Of a DNA stretch of 36,878 nt, positions 1 through 8,742 are shown piece after piece. Below the pieces are notes generated by a model. The model was not told where the DNA came from. It made no database searches and was given only the letters and a program-made list of their open reading frames with translations. Numbering within the stretch: position 1 is the first letter of the stretch; each line of letters starts with the position of its first letter. A program made the translations under genes and the position numbers. Source of the stretch: Minisyncoccota bacterium. GTDB lineage: Bacteria; Patescibacteriota; Minisyncoccia; Phycocordibacterales; UBA9973. Where the stretch lies: contig JAGOPR010000008.1 of NCBI GenBank assembly GCA_017991895.1, forward strand, positions 1-36,878, read 5' to 3'.

Positions 1-2
1 AA

Positions 3-2411
3 GAAGGGAGACTTAAAGTAAGTGGCAAGCTAAATAAAAGTTCGACAACCGGTCTAACTCTTCGCTACAACAAATTAGAAAAATTGCCTGGTCCAGGAGG
101 GGTTGGAACTTTTATGTACGTAAACCTCGAAAACCAAGGTCCATCAACCGGACCTGGTGGGGGAGAAATAACAGGGACTGGAGTTGAGGGTGGATATAAA
201 TCTATTTCTATAGATTTAGTAAAAGCCTCTGACGGTACTTCGACTTTTTCTGTTGAGACCGGAGAAATAACAGAAGGGGGAGGATATGTCTTTGCGCTAG
301 CGTCTGTCGGTGGAATTGGTGGTAGTGGGTTTTTTTATACTAAATGGGCTTCAAATTTTTATGAATTTGTTGTTGAAACACCGACCCCTACTCAAATACA
401 ACTCATACACCCCATAAAAATTGATGGAACTACACCAGAAGACACCGCCGTAACAATAAGAATTGCAACAAATAAGAAAGATCCAGAATTAGGACAGATC
501 CAGCTTGGTTACGTAAACATAAAAGGTAAATCTGGCTCGTGTGTTCTAGACCCCTCTTTTACTTCGCCAGAAAGTAAGTCCGTTTCTACCTCTGGCGGAG
601 ACGCAGTCCTTGAGTATACTTTTTCGAAAGACAAAGGATATACGTTCACCCCCGGTGTTTACTGTATTTCTGCCAGATCAGGGGATATGCAGGAATTCCT
701 AAAATTCACTGGGAAAGATGACTGGTTTAAATTATTCGGAGCGATAGTCCCAGATGATTTTACGATCGACCCTGCAGCAAACGCAAATGGCTGCGTTGAG
801 GGAGAGGGGGGATACTGTCTACTTGCCCCGCTCCCTGGAGTTGGAGATGAGACTGGAAGAGTTGATATAAAACAAGGTATCGGCAATTATTTCAATAGCA
901 TCATTCGTCTTATAATAGGCTTGATCGGTGTTCTTTCCGTACTAATGATTGTAGTTGGAGGAATCCAATATATGTCTACTGTTGCGATGGAAGAAAAAAA
1001 TAATGCGAAGCGCCGAATAACCCACGCAATATTTGGTCTTATAGTCGCTCTCGGTTCGTATTCAATCTTAAACACGATAAACCCAAAACTTGTAAACGTT
1101 GTTATTCATGTCCCGGGGTCTGGGCCTGAACAGAGCGACATGGGGGAGGAACCAGATGCTTCAATTACTGATATTTCTCCAGATACCGTCACCCCAGCAG
1201 AAGATATTGTTCTCCCTGCAGGAGATATAGCGGGGTTAGCAAAACAAATCTTAGAAAGCCCTAAAATATCACTAAACATACTAAATGTTGCTGATGCCAA
1301 TGGAACAATAACACTAAAAGGGAAAAAGAACTTAAAACTTAACGAAGCATACTCTGGGCCAAAACAACAAATACAAGATACTGCCGACGGGAAAAAAGCT
1401 CGTCTAAGTTCATGGGCAGAGAATGGGGCACTAAAAGACAAAACGACAGCTCTGTCTGCCAGAATGCTCGCAGGGATACTTGCAGTGGCAAACCAGTTTC
1501 AAATTACTGTAACAGCAGTAGCTGGAGGAGACCACTCGGCAGGGTCTGTGCATTATTCAGGGCTTGCTTTTGACATACAGTCCGCACCTTCAGAAGTTTC
1601 TCAAACAAAAAGTATTCTAAAAATCTGTAAGGCCGCTGGTGCCCAAGTTCTTCTAGGACCGTGCGGTAGCAATTTCCCATACCCCTCAAATGGTTCAACT
1701 GTTTCATGCGCAGAAACTGGTGGTTTAACAAATTCAGGCCACAAAACTCATATTCATTGTCAGTGGGGAAAAAAATCTTCACCAGAAGCAGATTCCGATT
1801 CTGCAGAATCTCTCGCTGGTATTTGTAAATCACCAAACCCTGGACCATCATGCGGAGAGCCAAAAATCTGTGCTCCGCTTGCGGCCAAAATCGACAAGGT
1901 TGTCTCTGATGATCCTGCAATGGCAAAATTCCTGAAAGGAATTTTGCTTGCCGAATCATCTTGCGGAATAAACATAATTGGACCGATGACAAAAGATGGT
2001 CAGGCGTTTGGACCATTCCAGCAACTCGTTGGAACGGCTCAAACTTATGCCAAGGCTTGCAATATCAAAGAGCCTATAACTGCTGGGTGGCTCAAGAACC
2101 CTGCAAATTTTGAGAAAGATGTGTGCATCACAAGAAAGTACGTAGAGGCTCTACGGAGTGGCGGATGTGGCTCTGATTGGCGTAATATTGCTGCGGGATA
2201 CAACGGGGGAGATGCTGGAGCATGCAACCCAAGTATAATATGCGAACCAGACAAAAGCTGCATTAATGGAAGTACTGTTATGCGCTGGGAATGCCCGTGG
2301 GATAGCAAAGAAGCACCTAGAAAAGCAAATGTTGGATATAGAGGTACGCGTGAATACTCATCTAAAATCCAATACTGTACTGTTACAAACCCACCAAGTT
2401 GGATGAAATAG
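3..2411 (+). CDS. Pilin-like / M15 peptidase / lytic transglycosylase fusion (5' partial)
   Basis: The frame is open to the left edge, so the gene starts outside the window; the in-frame TTG at 84 is not a believable start. The N-terminal part is Gly/Ser/Thr-rich, like an extracellular beta domain. At about 890-1090 there are two hydrophobic helices separated by a charged Glu-Glu-Lys/Lys-Arg-Arg loop, as in VirB2/TrbC-type pilins of type IV secretion systems. At about 1530-1765 an HxxGxAxD-like segment followed by His-x-His resembles the zinc site of M15 D,D-carboxypeptidases. The C-terminus (about 1890-2260) resembles a transglycosylase SLT fold: Ala-Glu-Ser with the likely catalytic Glu near 1952, then a GPFQQ segment and an AAGYNGG segment. 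Many Cys suggest an exported, disulphide-bonded protein. Inference: a membrane-anchored cell-wall hydrolase tied to a secretion or pilus machine. The domain calls come from motifs only. Confidence 0.75.
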   Translation, partial: EGRLKVSGKLNKSSTTGLTLRYNKLEKLPGPGGVGTFMYVNLENQGPSTGPGGGEITGTGVEGGYKSISIDLVKASDGTSTFSVETGEITEGGGYVFALASVGGIGGSGFFYTKWASNFYEFVVETPTPTQIQLIHPIKIDGTTPEDTAVTIRIATNKKDPELGQIQLGYVNIKGKSGSCVLDPSFTSPESKSVSTSGGDAVLEYTFSKDKGYTFTPGVYCISARSGDMQEFLKFTGKDDWFKLFGAIVPDDFTIDPAANANGCVEGEGGYCLLAPLPGVGDETGRVDIKQGIGNYFNSIIRLIIGLIGVLSVLMIVVGGIQYMSTVAMEEKNNAKRRITHAIFGLIVALGSYSILNTINPKLVNVVIHVPGSGPEQSDMGEEPDASITDISPDTVTPAEDIVLPAGDIAGLAKQILESPKISLNILNVADANGTITLKGKKNLKLNEAYSGPKQQIQDTADGKKARLSSWAENGALKDKTTALSARMLAGILAVANQFQITVTAVAGGDHSAGSVHYSGLAFDIQSAPSEVSQTKSILKICKAAGAQVLLGPCGSNFPYPSNGSTVSCAETGGLTNSGHKTHIHCQWGKKSSPEADSDSAESLAGICKSPNPGPSCGEPKICAPLAAKIDKVVSDDPAMAKFLKGILLAESSCGINIIGPMTKDGQAFGPFQQLVGTAQTYAKACNIKEPITAGWLKNPANFEKDVCITRKYVEALRSGGCGSDWRNIAAGYNGGDAGACNPSIICEPDKSCINGSTVMRWECPWDSKEAPRKANVGYRGTREYSSKIQYCTVTNPPSWMK

Positions 2412-2438
2412 GGTAGAGCAAAAGTGTATAGAATACTG

Positions 2439-2444
2439 TACAAT
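2439..2444 (+). promoter_or_regulatory. -10 box of the 2453 gene
   Basis: TACAAT lies 8 nt before the ATG at 2453, so transcription would begin at or next to the start codon. No good -35 box is seen. Confidence 0.4.
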
Positions 2445-2452
2445 TGAAGCAC

Positions 2453-3784
2453 ATGTCGAAAAGACTGGTTGTCACAATTTTTGTTGTCATAATTATTGTC
2501 ATAGGGGCAGTATGGATTTCGGTGCGCCCGAAATCTGTCCCGACAGATACAAAAACCGAAGGCGGTATAAAAAACACTAGTGGTCTTTCTTCTCTATTCC
2601 CGTTCTCAAATAAAACAGCCCCAACGCTCGAGCAACAAAACAATGCCACTTCCCAAACAGTGGCTCTACCACCTGCTGAAAAAGCTCCTGCAAGAATCAC
2701 ATCTGGCCCCCTCGTCCAAGTTACAAATCGCCTTGTCGCAGGACTAACCACTCGGGAATCTCGTTTGGTTGCGTCAGGAGTAACATCTCGTAGTGTAAAA
2801 GATTTCGGAGCGCCAGTTCTCGCAACGTCAAATTTCCCAACTGTTCGCTTTGTAGAACGGGGGACAGGGTACGTATACGACATAGACGCCAACGGTAAAA
2901 ATGAAAATAAAATAAGTGGAACCGCTATCATTCGGGCTTCTCAAGCTTTGTTTGCCGATTCTGGCAACACGGTTCTTATTCGTTATATAAAAAACGATAA
3001 CTCGTCTACCGCAACTTTCTTAGGGCGGATAACAACGATAGGTGGAGGCACAGCAGGAACACTTTCTGGTGATTTTTTACCAGACAATCTTTACGATGTC
3101 AGTGTTTCCCCAGATGGTAAAAATATTACTTATCTTTTGCCAATCGATAGCGGAACGGCAGGCATTACGATGAAAACTGATCTAACTGCAAAAAAACAAA
3201 TTTTCATTTCGCCGTTTACAGAGTGGCTCCTTGATGTAACAAAGTCTGGGACATTTGTCACGACAAAATCTGCGGGGGATCACAAAGGATATGCGTACAA
3301 AATAACACCAAGTGGCAACCTACAAAAAATAATCGGGGGTATAAACGGTCTCACAACAAAAGTAAGCCCTAACGGCACCCACGCGCTCTACAGCATAGGA
3401 GAAGGGACGACACTACGTCTACATATACTACGTTTATCAGACAACTCTGACACCGACACAGGACTCCAGACTCTTCCTGAAAAATGCGTGTGGGGGAAAG
3501 ATTCTATAACAGCATATTGTGGGGCTCCAGACGAGCTACCCTCTGGCAAATACCCCGATGATTGGTACCAAGGAGTATTCCATTTCAATGATTCAATCTG
3601 GAAACTTAATATAAAAGAGGGGACAACGATCCAAATAAATTCCGGTGGCGACAACAATCTCGACATGACATATCTAAATCTAGACCCGTCAGAAAAATAT
3701 CTGATCTTCATTAACAAAAATGATGGTTCCCTTTGGTCTCTAGATATCCCGCTTTCAATACAAAGAAACGAATCTGTAAATTAA
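2453..3784 (+). CDS. Membrane-anchored beta-propeller-like protein
   Basis: The chosen ATG gives 443 aa; a TTG three codons upstream is less likely. Residues 5-25 are a strong hydrophobic helix after Lys-Arg, so this is a signal anchor with the bulk outside the cell. A Pro/Thr/Gln-rich linker follows. The rest has repeated blades such as SPDGKNITYLL, SPNGTHALYSI and DPSEKYLIFIN, typical of WD40/TolB/DPP-IV-like propellers. There is no catalytic triad that I can see. It directly follows the pilin-like hydrolase gene and shares its terminator, so the two may act together at the envelope. The molecular function is unknown. Confidence 0.75.
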   Translation: MSKRLVVTIFVVIIIVIGAVWISVRPKSVPTDTKTEGGIKNTSGLSSLFPFSNKTAPTLEQQNNATSQTVALPPAEKAPARITSGPLVQVTNRLVAGLTTRESRLVASGVTSRSVKDFGAPVLATSNFPTVRFVERGTGYVYDIDANGKNENKISGTAIIRASQALFADSGNTVLIRYIKNDNSSTATFLGRITTIGGGTAGTLSGDFLPDNLYDVSVSPDGKNITYLLPIDSGTAGITMKTDLTAKKQIFISPFTEWLLDVTKSGTFVTTKSAGDHKGYAYKITPSGNLQKIIGGINGLTTKVSPNGTHALYSIGEGTTLRLHILRLSDNSDTDTGLQTLPEKCVWGKDSITAYCGAPDELPSGKYPDDWYQGVFHFNDSIWKLNIKEGTTIQINSGGDNNLDMTYLNLDPSEKYLIFINKNDGSLWSLDIPLSIQRNESVN

Positions 3785-3827
3785 ACTAAACCCCTCCCAA
3801 AGCATAGCTTTGGGAGGGGTTTAGTTT
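3783..3827 (+). terminator. Bidirectional intrinsic terminator
   Basis: A perfect 21-bp inverted repeat (3783-3803 with 3807-3827) has a 3-nt loop, a GC-rich core and A/T flanks. It begins inside the stop codon of the 2453 gene and lies between that gene and the convergent jag-like gene, so it can serve both. Confidence 0.9.
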
Positions 3828-3842
3828 TAGTGTTTGGTGTTT

Positions 3843-4316
3843 TTAAATCTTTGGGTCTACATACTTTATTACAACATGTCTGTTCTTTCCTTCCCCGACA
3901 GATTCTGTCTTCATGTCTGGCATCGCAGAAATAAACTCGTGCATTATTCTCCTTTCATGCGGAGACATCGGCTCAACATCAATACTTGATTTAAAATATC
4001 GCGCTCGCTCAGCCATCATATGAGCTATTGTTTTAAGATTGTCTATTTTCTTTTTCTCGAAATCGTTGGCATCGATCACAACTCTCATTCGGTTATCTGT
4101 GCCAGACAAGACCTTCTCTGCAATTTTTGTCGCGATGTGATTGATGGCGCCAAGTGCCTCTGCTTCTTTTGCAACCAAAAAACGCGTATCACTAGATGTA
4201 AGAGCAAACCACAAAGAATTTGTATTCTCATCGTAGGTTACTGAAATAGCCTCAGGTTTAAACCCAAGCTTTAAAATCATTTCCGTCACACTTTGTTGTA
4301 CTTTTTCTTTGGTCAT
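3843..4316 (-). CDS. jag: Jag/KhpB-like R3H-domain RNA-binding protein
   Basis: The ATG at 4316 gives 157 aa; a TTG four codons upstream is possible. Residues about 1-80 resemble the KH-like part of Jag (SpoIIIJ-associated), with a GAINHIA turn near residue 56. Residues about 85-157 form an R3H domain, shown by the Ser-Pro-His-Glu-Arg-Arg segment at 118-123 and the closing HVVIKYVDP strand. It follows yidC on the same strand, the usual order rpmH-rnpA-yidD-yidC-jag beside the origin. The family binds RNA and affects cell elongation and division in Firmicutes; here the role is inferred. It lacks the long N-terminal Jag-N domain. Confidence 0.85.
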   Translation of the reverse strand: MTKEKVQQSVTEMILKLGFKPEAISVTYDENTNSLWFALTSSDTRFLVAKEAEALGAINHIATKIAEKVLSGTDNRMRVVIDANDFEKKKIDNLKTIAHMMAERARYFKSSIDVEPMSPHERRIMHEFISAMPDMKTESVGEGKNRHVVIKYVDPKI

Positions 4317-4352
4317 AGGCCCGCCCAACCATATCCTAGCGGGGCTATACGA

Positions 4353-5072
4353 TTATTTAACAGCTTGCTTACGGATTTTTCGTATAGTGTAGAACTCTTG
4401 GGCGATAGTAAAGATATTACTCGCAATCCAGTAAAGCGCAACTGCTGCAGAAATTCGGTAGGCGATAACTGTAATCATAATTGGGAGGATGTAAATCATC
4501 TGGGTCTGCATAGTTTTTGCAAACTGACCACTCATGCCTTCTCCTGATGGCTTACCTTGCCTTCCTTGAGCGAGTTTTCCTTGAACGAATTGAGAAATAC
4601 CAGCGAGAAGGGCTAGAACAATGCTCTTTTGGCCCAAATCTAGGAACCCGAGAAACTTAAGGTTGAACGACTCTGGAGCAGAAATAAAGGAATACAACGC
4701 AGTTGGTGCTTCCTCAAAACCGTGTAAAAAGACGAGGTAAAGTGCGATTATTACAGGTAACTGAAGAAGGATAAGTAGACATCCCGAGAAAGGGTTAACT
4801 TTCCGTTCCTTATATAAAGCAAAAACCTGCTTATTTTGTTCAGTTTTATCTGTAACAGTCTCTTTTATCTTGGCGATATCAGGTTCAAGCGCCTTCATCG
4901 CAATCTGACTATCGATTGACCGCTGAGCAAGAGGGAAAAGTATTAATTTTACAACGATAGTAAGGAGGATAATAGCGAGTCCAACATCACCCCCCGGCAT
5001 AATTGAGATTGCAAAAATAAGCGCATTATATAGCGGTTGGTAAAAAATTGTGTCCCAAAGATTATTTAACAT
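4353..5072 (-). CDS. yidC: YidC/Oxa1-family membrane insertase
   Basis: The 239-aa product fits the short Gram-positive/CPR form of YidC without the periplasmic domain of E. coli YidC. Helix 1 spans about residues 28-48. A charged coiled cytoplasmic loop (about 50-90) is followed by the NPFSGCLLILLQLPVIIALY helix typical of the family. Two or three further helices come after it, ending with YWIASNIFTIAQE. The conserved membrane Arg corresponds to the Arg of LAQRSID near residue 51. It inserts small membrane proteins, alone or with SecYEG. It lies 23 nt after yidD. Confidence 0.95.
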   Translation of the reverse strand: MLNNLWDTIFYQPLYNALIFAISIMPGGDVGLAIILLTIVVKLILFPLAQRSIDSQIAMKALEPDIAKIKETVTDKTEQNKQVFALYKERKVNPFSGCLLILLQLPVIIALYLVFLHGFEEAPTALYSFISAPESFNLKFLGFLDLGQKSIVLALLAGISQFVQGKLAQGRQGKPSGEGMSGQFAKTMQTQMIYILPIMITVIAYRISAAVALYWIASNIFTIAQEFYTIRKIRKQAVK

Positions 5073-5095
5073 AGGCGTATTCTAACAAGGAAACA

Positions 5096-5383
5096 CTAAA
5101 CCTCAAACTTGTTCTCAGGATCTTTCTTGGACGGAACTGGGTCTAGACTCATTTCCTTAAATGGCTGGCACCGAAGAACCCTATGGATTGTTAAATATAA
5201 CCCTTTTAAACTCCCGTGGACTAAAAAAGCCTCTTTCCCATACTCCGAACAAGAAGGATAAAAAATGCATGTTTCTCTTGTGCGTCCCAAAGCACGGGGG
5301 ATAAACCCACGCGCGGGAGACAAAACCTTTTGATAGAAGTTTAGGATACTAATAAATACATATCGAAATTGTGGGGTTTTCAT
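5096..5383 (-). CDS. yidD: YidD, membrane protein insertion efficiency factor
   Basis: The 95-aa product has the family hallmarks: an N-terminal amphipathic YQKVLSPARGF segment, then CIFYPSCSEYGKEAF, then LKGLYLTIHRVLRCQPF. The paired Cys and the RCxPF motif are diagnostic. YidD sits at the membrane and helps YidC/Sec insertion. Its ATG overlaps the TGA of rnpA (ATGA, 5380-5383), which implies translational coupling. The C-terminal tail is short and charged. Confidence 0.95.
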   Translation of the reverse strand: MKTPQFRYVFISILNFYQKVLSPARGFIPRALGRTRETCIFYPSCSEYGKEAFLVHGSLKGLYLTIHRVLRCQPFKEMSLDPVPSKKDPENKFEV

Positions 5384-5724
5384 TTTTTGAGTATTTTTAA
5401 CCCTTCGAAAGCTTTCTTAAACTCGTTGGTAAGATCTGAGATAGGTTTTTGGGTATCGGTTGAAGAGTAGGTGACCAATCCAAGAGTACCTTCATTTAAA
5501 CACGGAATAAGCGGTTTAAGAGCACTATAAGCTCTCCTCCGGAGCTTGTTACGCACAACGGCCTTGCTTGCGACCTTTTTAGACACAGAAACCGATATTT
5601 TAGGGCCATTTGAATTGGGTAAAATTAAATATGAAAAGGTAAAAAGAGGGGTTTTGGTTCTTTTTGCTCTAAGCAAATGCTCTTCTATTTCTTTTTTTGT
5701 TAACCTTAGTTTCTTTGGGAGCAT
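5380..5724 (-). CDS. rnpA: Ribonuclease P protein component
   Basis: The 114-aa product has the RnpA fold: the VSVSKKVASKAVVRNKLRRRAY segment (residues about 46-67) contains the conserved RNR box that contacts RNase P RNA. It assists 5' processing of tRNA precursors. It sits between rpmH and yidD, the standard order. It is the only gene seen here that stops in TGA, within an ATGA overlap with yidD, so TGA is read as stop. Confidence 0.95.
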   Translation of the reverse strand: MLPKKLRLTKKEIEEHLLRAKRTKTPLFTFSYLILPNSNGPKISVSVSKKVASKAVVRNKLRRRAYSALKPLIPCLNEGTLGLVTYSSTDTQKPISDLTNEFKKAFEGLKILKK

Positions 5725-5733
5725 ATAAATAAA

Positions 5734-5763
5734 TAATCCCCAGTCCTAGAAAGGTGGGGATTA
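5734..5763 (-). terminator. Hairpin between rpmH and rnpA
   Basis: A 9-bp stem (5734-5742 with 5755-5763) lies between the rpmH stop and the rnpA start. On the minus strand it is followed by an imperfect T-rich stretch. It could attenuate read-through so that rpmH is made in excess over rnpA, or mark a processing site. Confidence 0.5.
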
Positions 5764-5766
5764 ATT

Positions 5767-5901
5767 TTAGACAGTGAGTTTAGCTCGACCTTTCTGGCGG
5801 CGGCGTTTGATGACCTTACGCCCAGAAGTAGATTTTGCTCGAACGAGAAAACCGTGTGTTTTTGCTCGCTTTCGCTTTTTTGGCTTATAGGTAAATGACA
5901 T
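5767..5901 (-). CDS. rpmH: Ribosomal protein bL34
   Basis: The product is 44 aa starting [18 protein letters not shown], with the Lys/Arg-rich body and the [18 protein letters not shown] end of bL34. The ATG at 5901 is chosen because longer in-frame starts add non-family residues. It is the first gene of the leftward rpmH-rnpA-yidD-yidC-jag group beside dnaA, and it has its own -10 box 6 nt upstream. Confidence 0.97.
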   Translation of the reverse strand: MSFTYKPKKRKRAKTHGFLVRAKSTSGRKVIKRRRQKGRAKLTV

Positions 5902-5907
5902 GGAGCT

Positions 5908-5913
5908 AATATA
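5908..5913 (-). promoter_or_regulatory. -10 box of rpmH
   Basis: TATATT on the minus strand ends 6 nt before the rpmH ATG. A weak TTGTGT 16 nt further upstream may be the -35. It predicts a leaderless rpmH transcript. Confidence 0.5.
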
Positions 5914-5994
5914 GCACAAGAACATAAAAACACAAGAACATAAAAACAAGGAACACTAAATCATATCGGCGAACGTATTAGTTAGACAAAATGT

Positions 5995-6047
5995 TTCTCC
6001 ACAGGTTTTCAACAGAGATATTAAGAACCAATACTCGCTGTGGATAG
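5995..6047. promoter_or_regulatory. DnaA boxes and dnaA promoter region
   Basis: Two DnaA-box-like 9-mers flank this stretch: TTCTCCACA at 5995-6003 and CTATCCACA (minus strand) at 6039-6047. The second lies in the spacer just upstream of the dnaA -10 box, as expected for DnaA autorepression. Confidence 0.6.
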
Positions 6048-6057
6048 AGCAAACATA

Positions 6058-6063
6058 TATAAT
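6058..6063 (+). promoter_or_regulatory. -10 box of dnaA
   Basis: A consensus TATAAT lies 8 nt before the dnaA ATG. It predicts a transcript with no or almost no leader. Confidence 0.6.
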
Positions 6064-6071
6064 CGAATCCT

Positions 6072-7436
6072 ATGGATACAAAAGACTTGTGGAATCACTG
6101 TTTAGTTGAAATCGAAGCTGAAGTCTCTAAGGCAAACTTTAGCACATGGTTCCGTAACACCTCTGTTGTCAAAGAAGATAATGGGACTGTATATGTTGGG
6201 GTGCCTAACGAGTTTGTTAAAGACTGGCTTTCAAACAAGTTCCACAAGCTAATAATGCGTGTTTTAAGGAATGCTTGGGACCACACAAGAAGCGTGGAAT
6301 ATTTGGTAATAAAAAATGACCCTAAGGTCCAAAAGATCGACGTCGCGCCCCAAATAAAGCCCGGTTTCGCAGTGAATGCCGAACTCCCCCTCAAAGACCT
6401 CTATATAAACAAAGATGACAACTTAAACCCGCGTTATACTTTCGACACATTTATCGTAGGTCCTTTCAATGAACTTGCTTACGCAGCTGCTCAAGCAGCT
6501 GTCGCGCGCCCAGGAAAACAATACAACCCTCTTTTTATTTATGGGTCAACAGGGCTTGGTAAAACACACCTTACGCAAGCTATAGGAAACGCTATCAAAG
6601 AAAAATACCCTGAAAAGAAAGTTTTTTACATTACTCAGGAAAAATTTGTTGTTGATTTTATAAACTCCGTACAGGCGAATAGGGGGGCGGGAGGGAACGC
6701 GTTTAAAGAAAAATATCGAAAATACGACGCAATCATCATTGACGATGTGCAATTGATAGGTAAAACCGAAAAAACACAAGAGGAATTATTCCACCTATTT
6801 AATAATTTCTATGAAAACAGTAAGCAAATTGTTTTCTCATCAGATAAGCACCCTAATTTTATCCCAGGTCTTGAAGACCGAATGCGGTCTCGTTTCGCCC
6901 AAGGAATGATTGTCGACATAACCGAGCCAGAATATGAATCAAGGCTCGCAATTCTCCGAGCTAAAACAAGAGAAGTGGGAGCTAATCTACCTGATGAGAT
7001 TATCGAATATACAGCTAGTGTTATATCGGGTAATGTTAGAGAACTTGAAGGTAGTTTAAATGTTATTGTCTGCCAAGCCCAACTAAAAGGCAGGTTCCCA
7101 ACATTACTGGAAACAAAAAATTTATTAAAGAATAGTATTAAACAGAAGAAAACTGCTTCAGTTAAAGAGGTTGTTAAATCTATAGCAGATTTTTACAACA
7201 TTGAAGAGGAATCTGTTTATGAAAAAACAAGAAGAAAAGAGATTGTGAAGGTTAGGCAGATCGTTATGTATATTCTCCGAGAGGATTTTAATGTTTCTTA
7301 CCCTCTTATTGGGCAAAAACTTGGTGGTAAAGACCATACAACCGTGATCCACTCGTGTTTAAAAATAAAAGAGGATATTAAAAACAATATGTTATTAGCA
7401 CAAGAGATAGACCAGATTAGGATTTTGTTTAAATAG
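6072..7436 (+). CDS. dnaA: Chromosomal replication initiator DnaA
   Basis: The 454-aa product has all four DnaA domains. Domain I covers about residues 1-80, with WFRNTS and VPNEFVKDWL. The AAA+ core has Walker A GSTGLGKTHL (158-167), Walker B IIIDDVQ (about 221-227), sensor 1 and the RMRSRF arginine-finger segment (270-275). Domain IV has the DNA-binding signature GGKDHTTVIHS (418-428). It opens the origin and loads the helicase. The genes before it read away to the left and dnaN follows to the right, the classical origin layout. A DnaA box in its promoter suggests autoregulation. Confidence 0.98.
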   Translation: MDTKDLWNHCLVEIEAEVSKANFSTWFRNTSVVKEDNGTVYVGVPNEFVKDWLSNKFHKLIMRVLRNAWDHTRSVEYLVIKNDPKVQKIDVAPQIKPGFAVNAELPLKDLYINKDDNLNPRYTFDTFIVGPFNELAYAAAQAAVARPGKQYNPLFIYGSTGLGKTHLTQAIGNAIKEKYPEKKVFYITQEKFVVDFINSVQANRGAGGNAFKEKYRKYDAIIIDDVQLIGKTEKTQEELFHLFNNFYENSKQIVFSSDKHPNFIPGLEDRMRSRFAQGMIVDITEPEYESRLAILRAKTREVGANLPDEIIEYTASVISGNVRELEGSLNVIVCQAQLKGRFPTLLETKNLLKNSIKQKKTASVKEVVKSIADFYNIEEESVYEKTRRKEIVKVRQIVMYILREDFNVSYPLIGQKLGGKDHTTVIHSCLKIKEDIKNNMLLAQEIDQIRILFK

Positions 7437-7638
7437 GGTGTGGAAAAATATGTTTTTGTTGTGGATTAAAAATGAATAACTTTTGTTTTTAAAATTTTCT
7501 TTTGTTTTTGTTTTGTTTTATTAGTTGTTTATAACTTTTATACACAACAAAAAAACTGTTTTAAATGTTTAGGAATAAGGGTAAAAATTAGATATCCACT
7601 TTTCCACAGGATTAATAGTAGTAATAGGTATTAAATAT
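7437..7638. other. Probable replication origin (dnaA-dnaN spacer)
   Basis: The 202-nt gap is very AT-rich. It has DnaA-box-like 9-mers at 7439-7447 (TTTTCCACA, minus), 7460-7468 (TAATCCACA, minus), 7592-7600 (ATATCCACT, plus) and 7600-7608 (TTTTCCACA, plus). They lie at both ends of a T-rich stretch (about 7468-7560) that could be the unwinding element. No exact TTATCCACA is present here. The call rests on position, box clustering and the divergent gene layout. Confidence 0.7.
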
Positions 7639-8736
7639 ATGATATTTGAAACAACTGTTGAAAAAATTTTGAATGCATTAGAGAATGCAAACAGAATAAC
7701 AAATAAAAATAGTTCACTTCCAATATTGGGGAATATTTTATTCTTAGTATCAAAAAATATTCTTAAGATAAGAGCGACCAACCTAAGTATAGGAGTTGAA
7801 TTTGAGGTAGGGGTGAAAGGGGAAGCTGATGGAGTTTTGGCGATAGATGGAAAAACAATATCAACATTTCTAAACACTATTAAAAAAACAGAGAAGATTA
7901 AATTCTCTCAGCAAAACACCAACCTTCAAATAACAACACAAAATAATAAAACAACATTAAAAACATTCCCATACGAAGATTTCCCAACCTTGCCTATTAT
8001 AACTGGGCCGGAATTCAAAATTCCTAAAAAAAGTTTTATCCAAGGGGTTCACTCAACAATATTCGCATCAGCTGTTTCTGATATAAAACCAGAGATTGCG
8101 AGTGTTTGTTTAATATCAGAAGGGAACACAATAAATTTTGTAGCAACAGATTCTTTTAGGCTTGCTGAAAAAAAAGAGAACTTGCAAAAAAATATAAACT
8201 TCCCGACAGTTGTGATACCAAACAAAAATATTTTAGAAATAGCTAAAATAATAGAAGGTTATGAAGATGATATAAAAGTTATAGTAAATGATAACCAGAT
8301 AACTTTTAATATCCCGGGAGTTTATATAACATCAAGAATTATATCCGGAGCTTTTCCTGACTATAAACAAATCTTACCTAAAGAATTTACAACCGAGGTT
8401 ATTGTTTTAAAACAAGACTTACTAAACTCCTTAAAATCTGCGAATATATTTTCTGATAAATTTAACCAAATTACTATTTCTATAAGTAAAAATAAAAAGA
8501 AATTTGAATGTATATCTAAAAATAATGATGTTGGGGAATTTAATGGTGAAATAGATTCTACAATTAAAGGCGAGGATGTGTCTGTTTCACTAAACCATAA
8601 ATATTTACTAGATTCACTACAAGTTATTCCGCAAGACAGTATTTTTATAGGTTTAAACGGCCCAACAAAAGCTATTGTTATAAAAGGTATTTCTGATAAC
8701 TCATTCTTGTATCTACTCCAGCCAATGAACCGTTAA
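7639..8736 (+). CDS. dnaN: DNA polymerase III beta sliding clamp
   Basis: The 365-aa product is the usual length of the beta clamp, with three similar domains. Visible family features are the start MIFETTVEKILNALENANR, the ATDSFRLAEKK segment in domain 2, SRIISGAFPDY in the middle, and the YLLDSLQVIP...YLLQPMNR end, where the conserved Pro-Met-Arg-type C-terminus is PMNR. It tethers the replicative polymerase to DNA and is a docking hub for other enzymes. The gene is rich in AAA/AAT codons, more AT-rich than most of the window. Confidence 0.96.
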   Translation: MIFETTVEKILNALENANRITNKNSSLPILGNILFLVSKNILKIRATNLSIGVEFEVGVKGEADGVLAIDGKTISTFLNTIKKTEKIKFSQQNTNLQITTQNNKTTLKTFPYEDFPTLPIITGPEFKIPKKSFIQGVHSTIFASAVSDIKPEIASVCLISEGNTINFVATDSFRLAEKKENLQKNINFPTVVIPNKNILEIAKIIEGYEDDIKVIVNDNQITFNIPGVYITSRIISGAFPDYKQILPKEFTTEVIVLKQDLLNSLKSANIFSDKFNQITISISKNKKKFECISKNNDVGEFNGEIDSTIKGEDVSVSLNHKYLLDSLQVIPQDSIFIGLNGPTKAIVIKGISDNSFLYLLQPMNR

Positions 8737-8742
8737 TTTTTT

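Noticed and set aside
5380-5383. Recoded TGA (glycine or tryptophan)
   Set aside because: TGA ends rnpA in a normal ATGA overlap with yidD, and the listed genes are full length with TGA as stop.
5919-5951. Short direct repeats (ACAAGAACATAAAAAC) as a CRISPR-like or iteron array
   Set aside because: Only two adjacent units without spacers; a simple tandem duplication fits.
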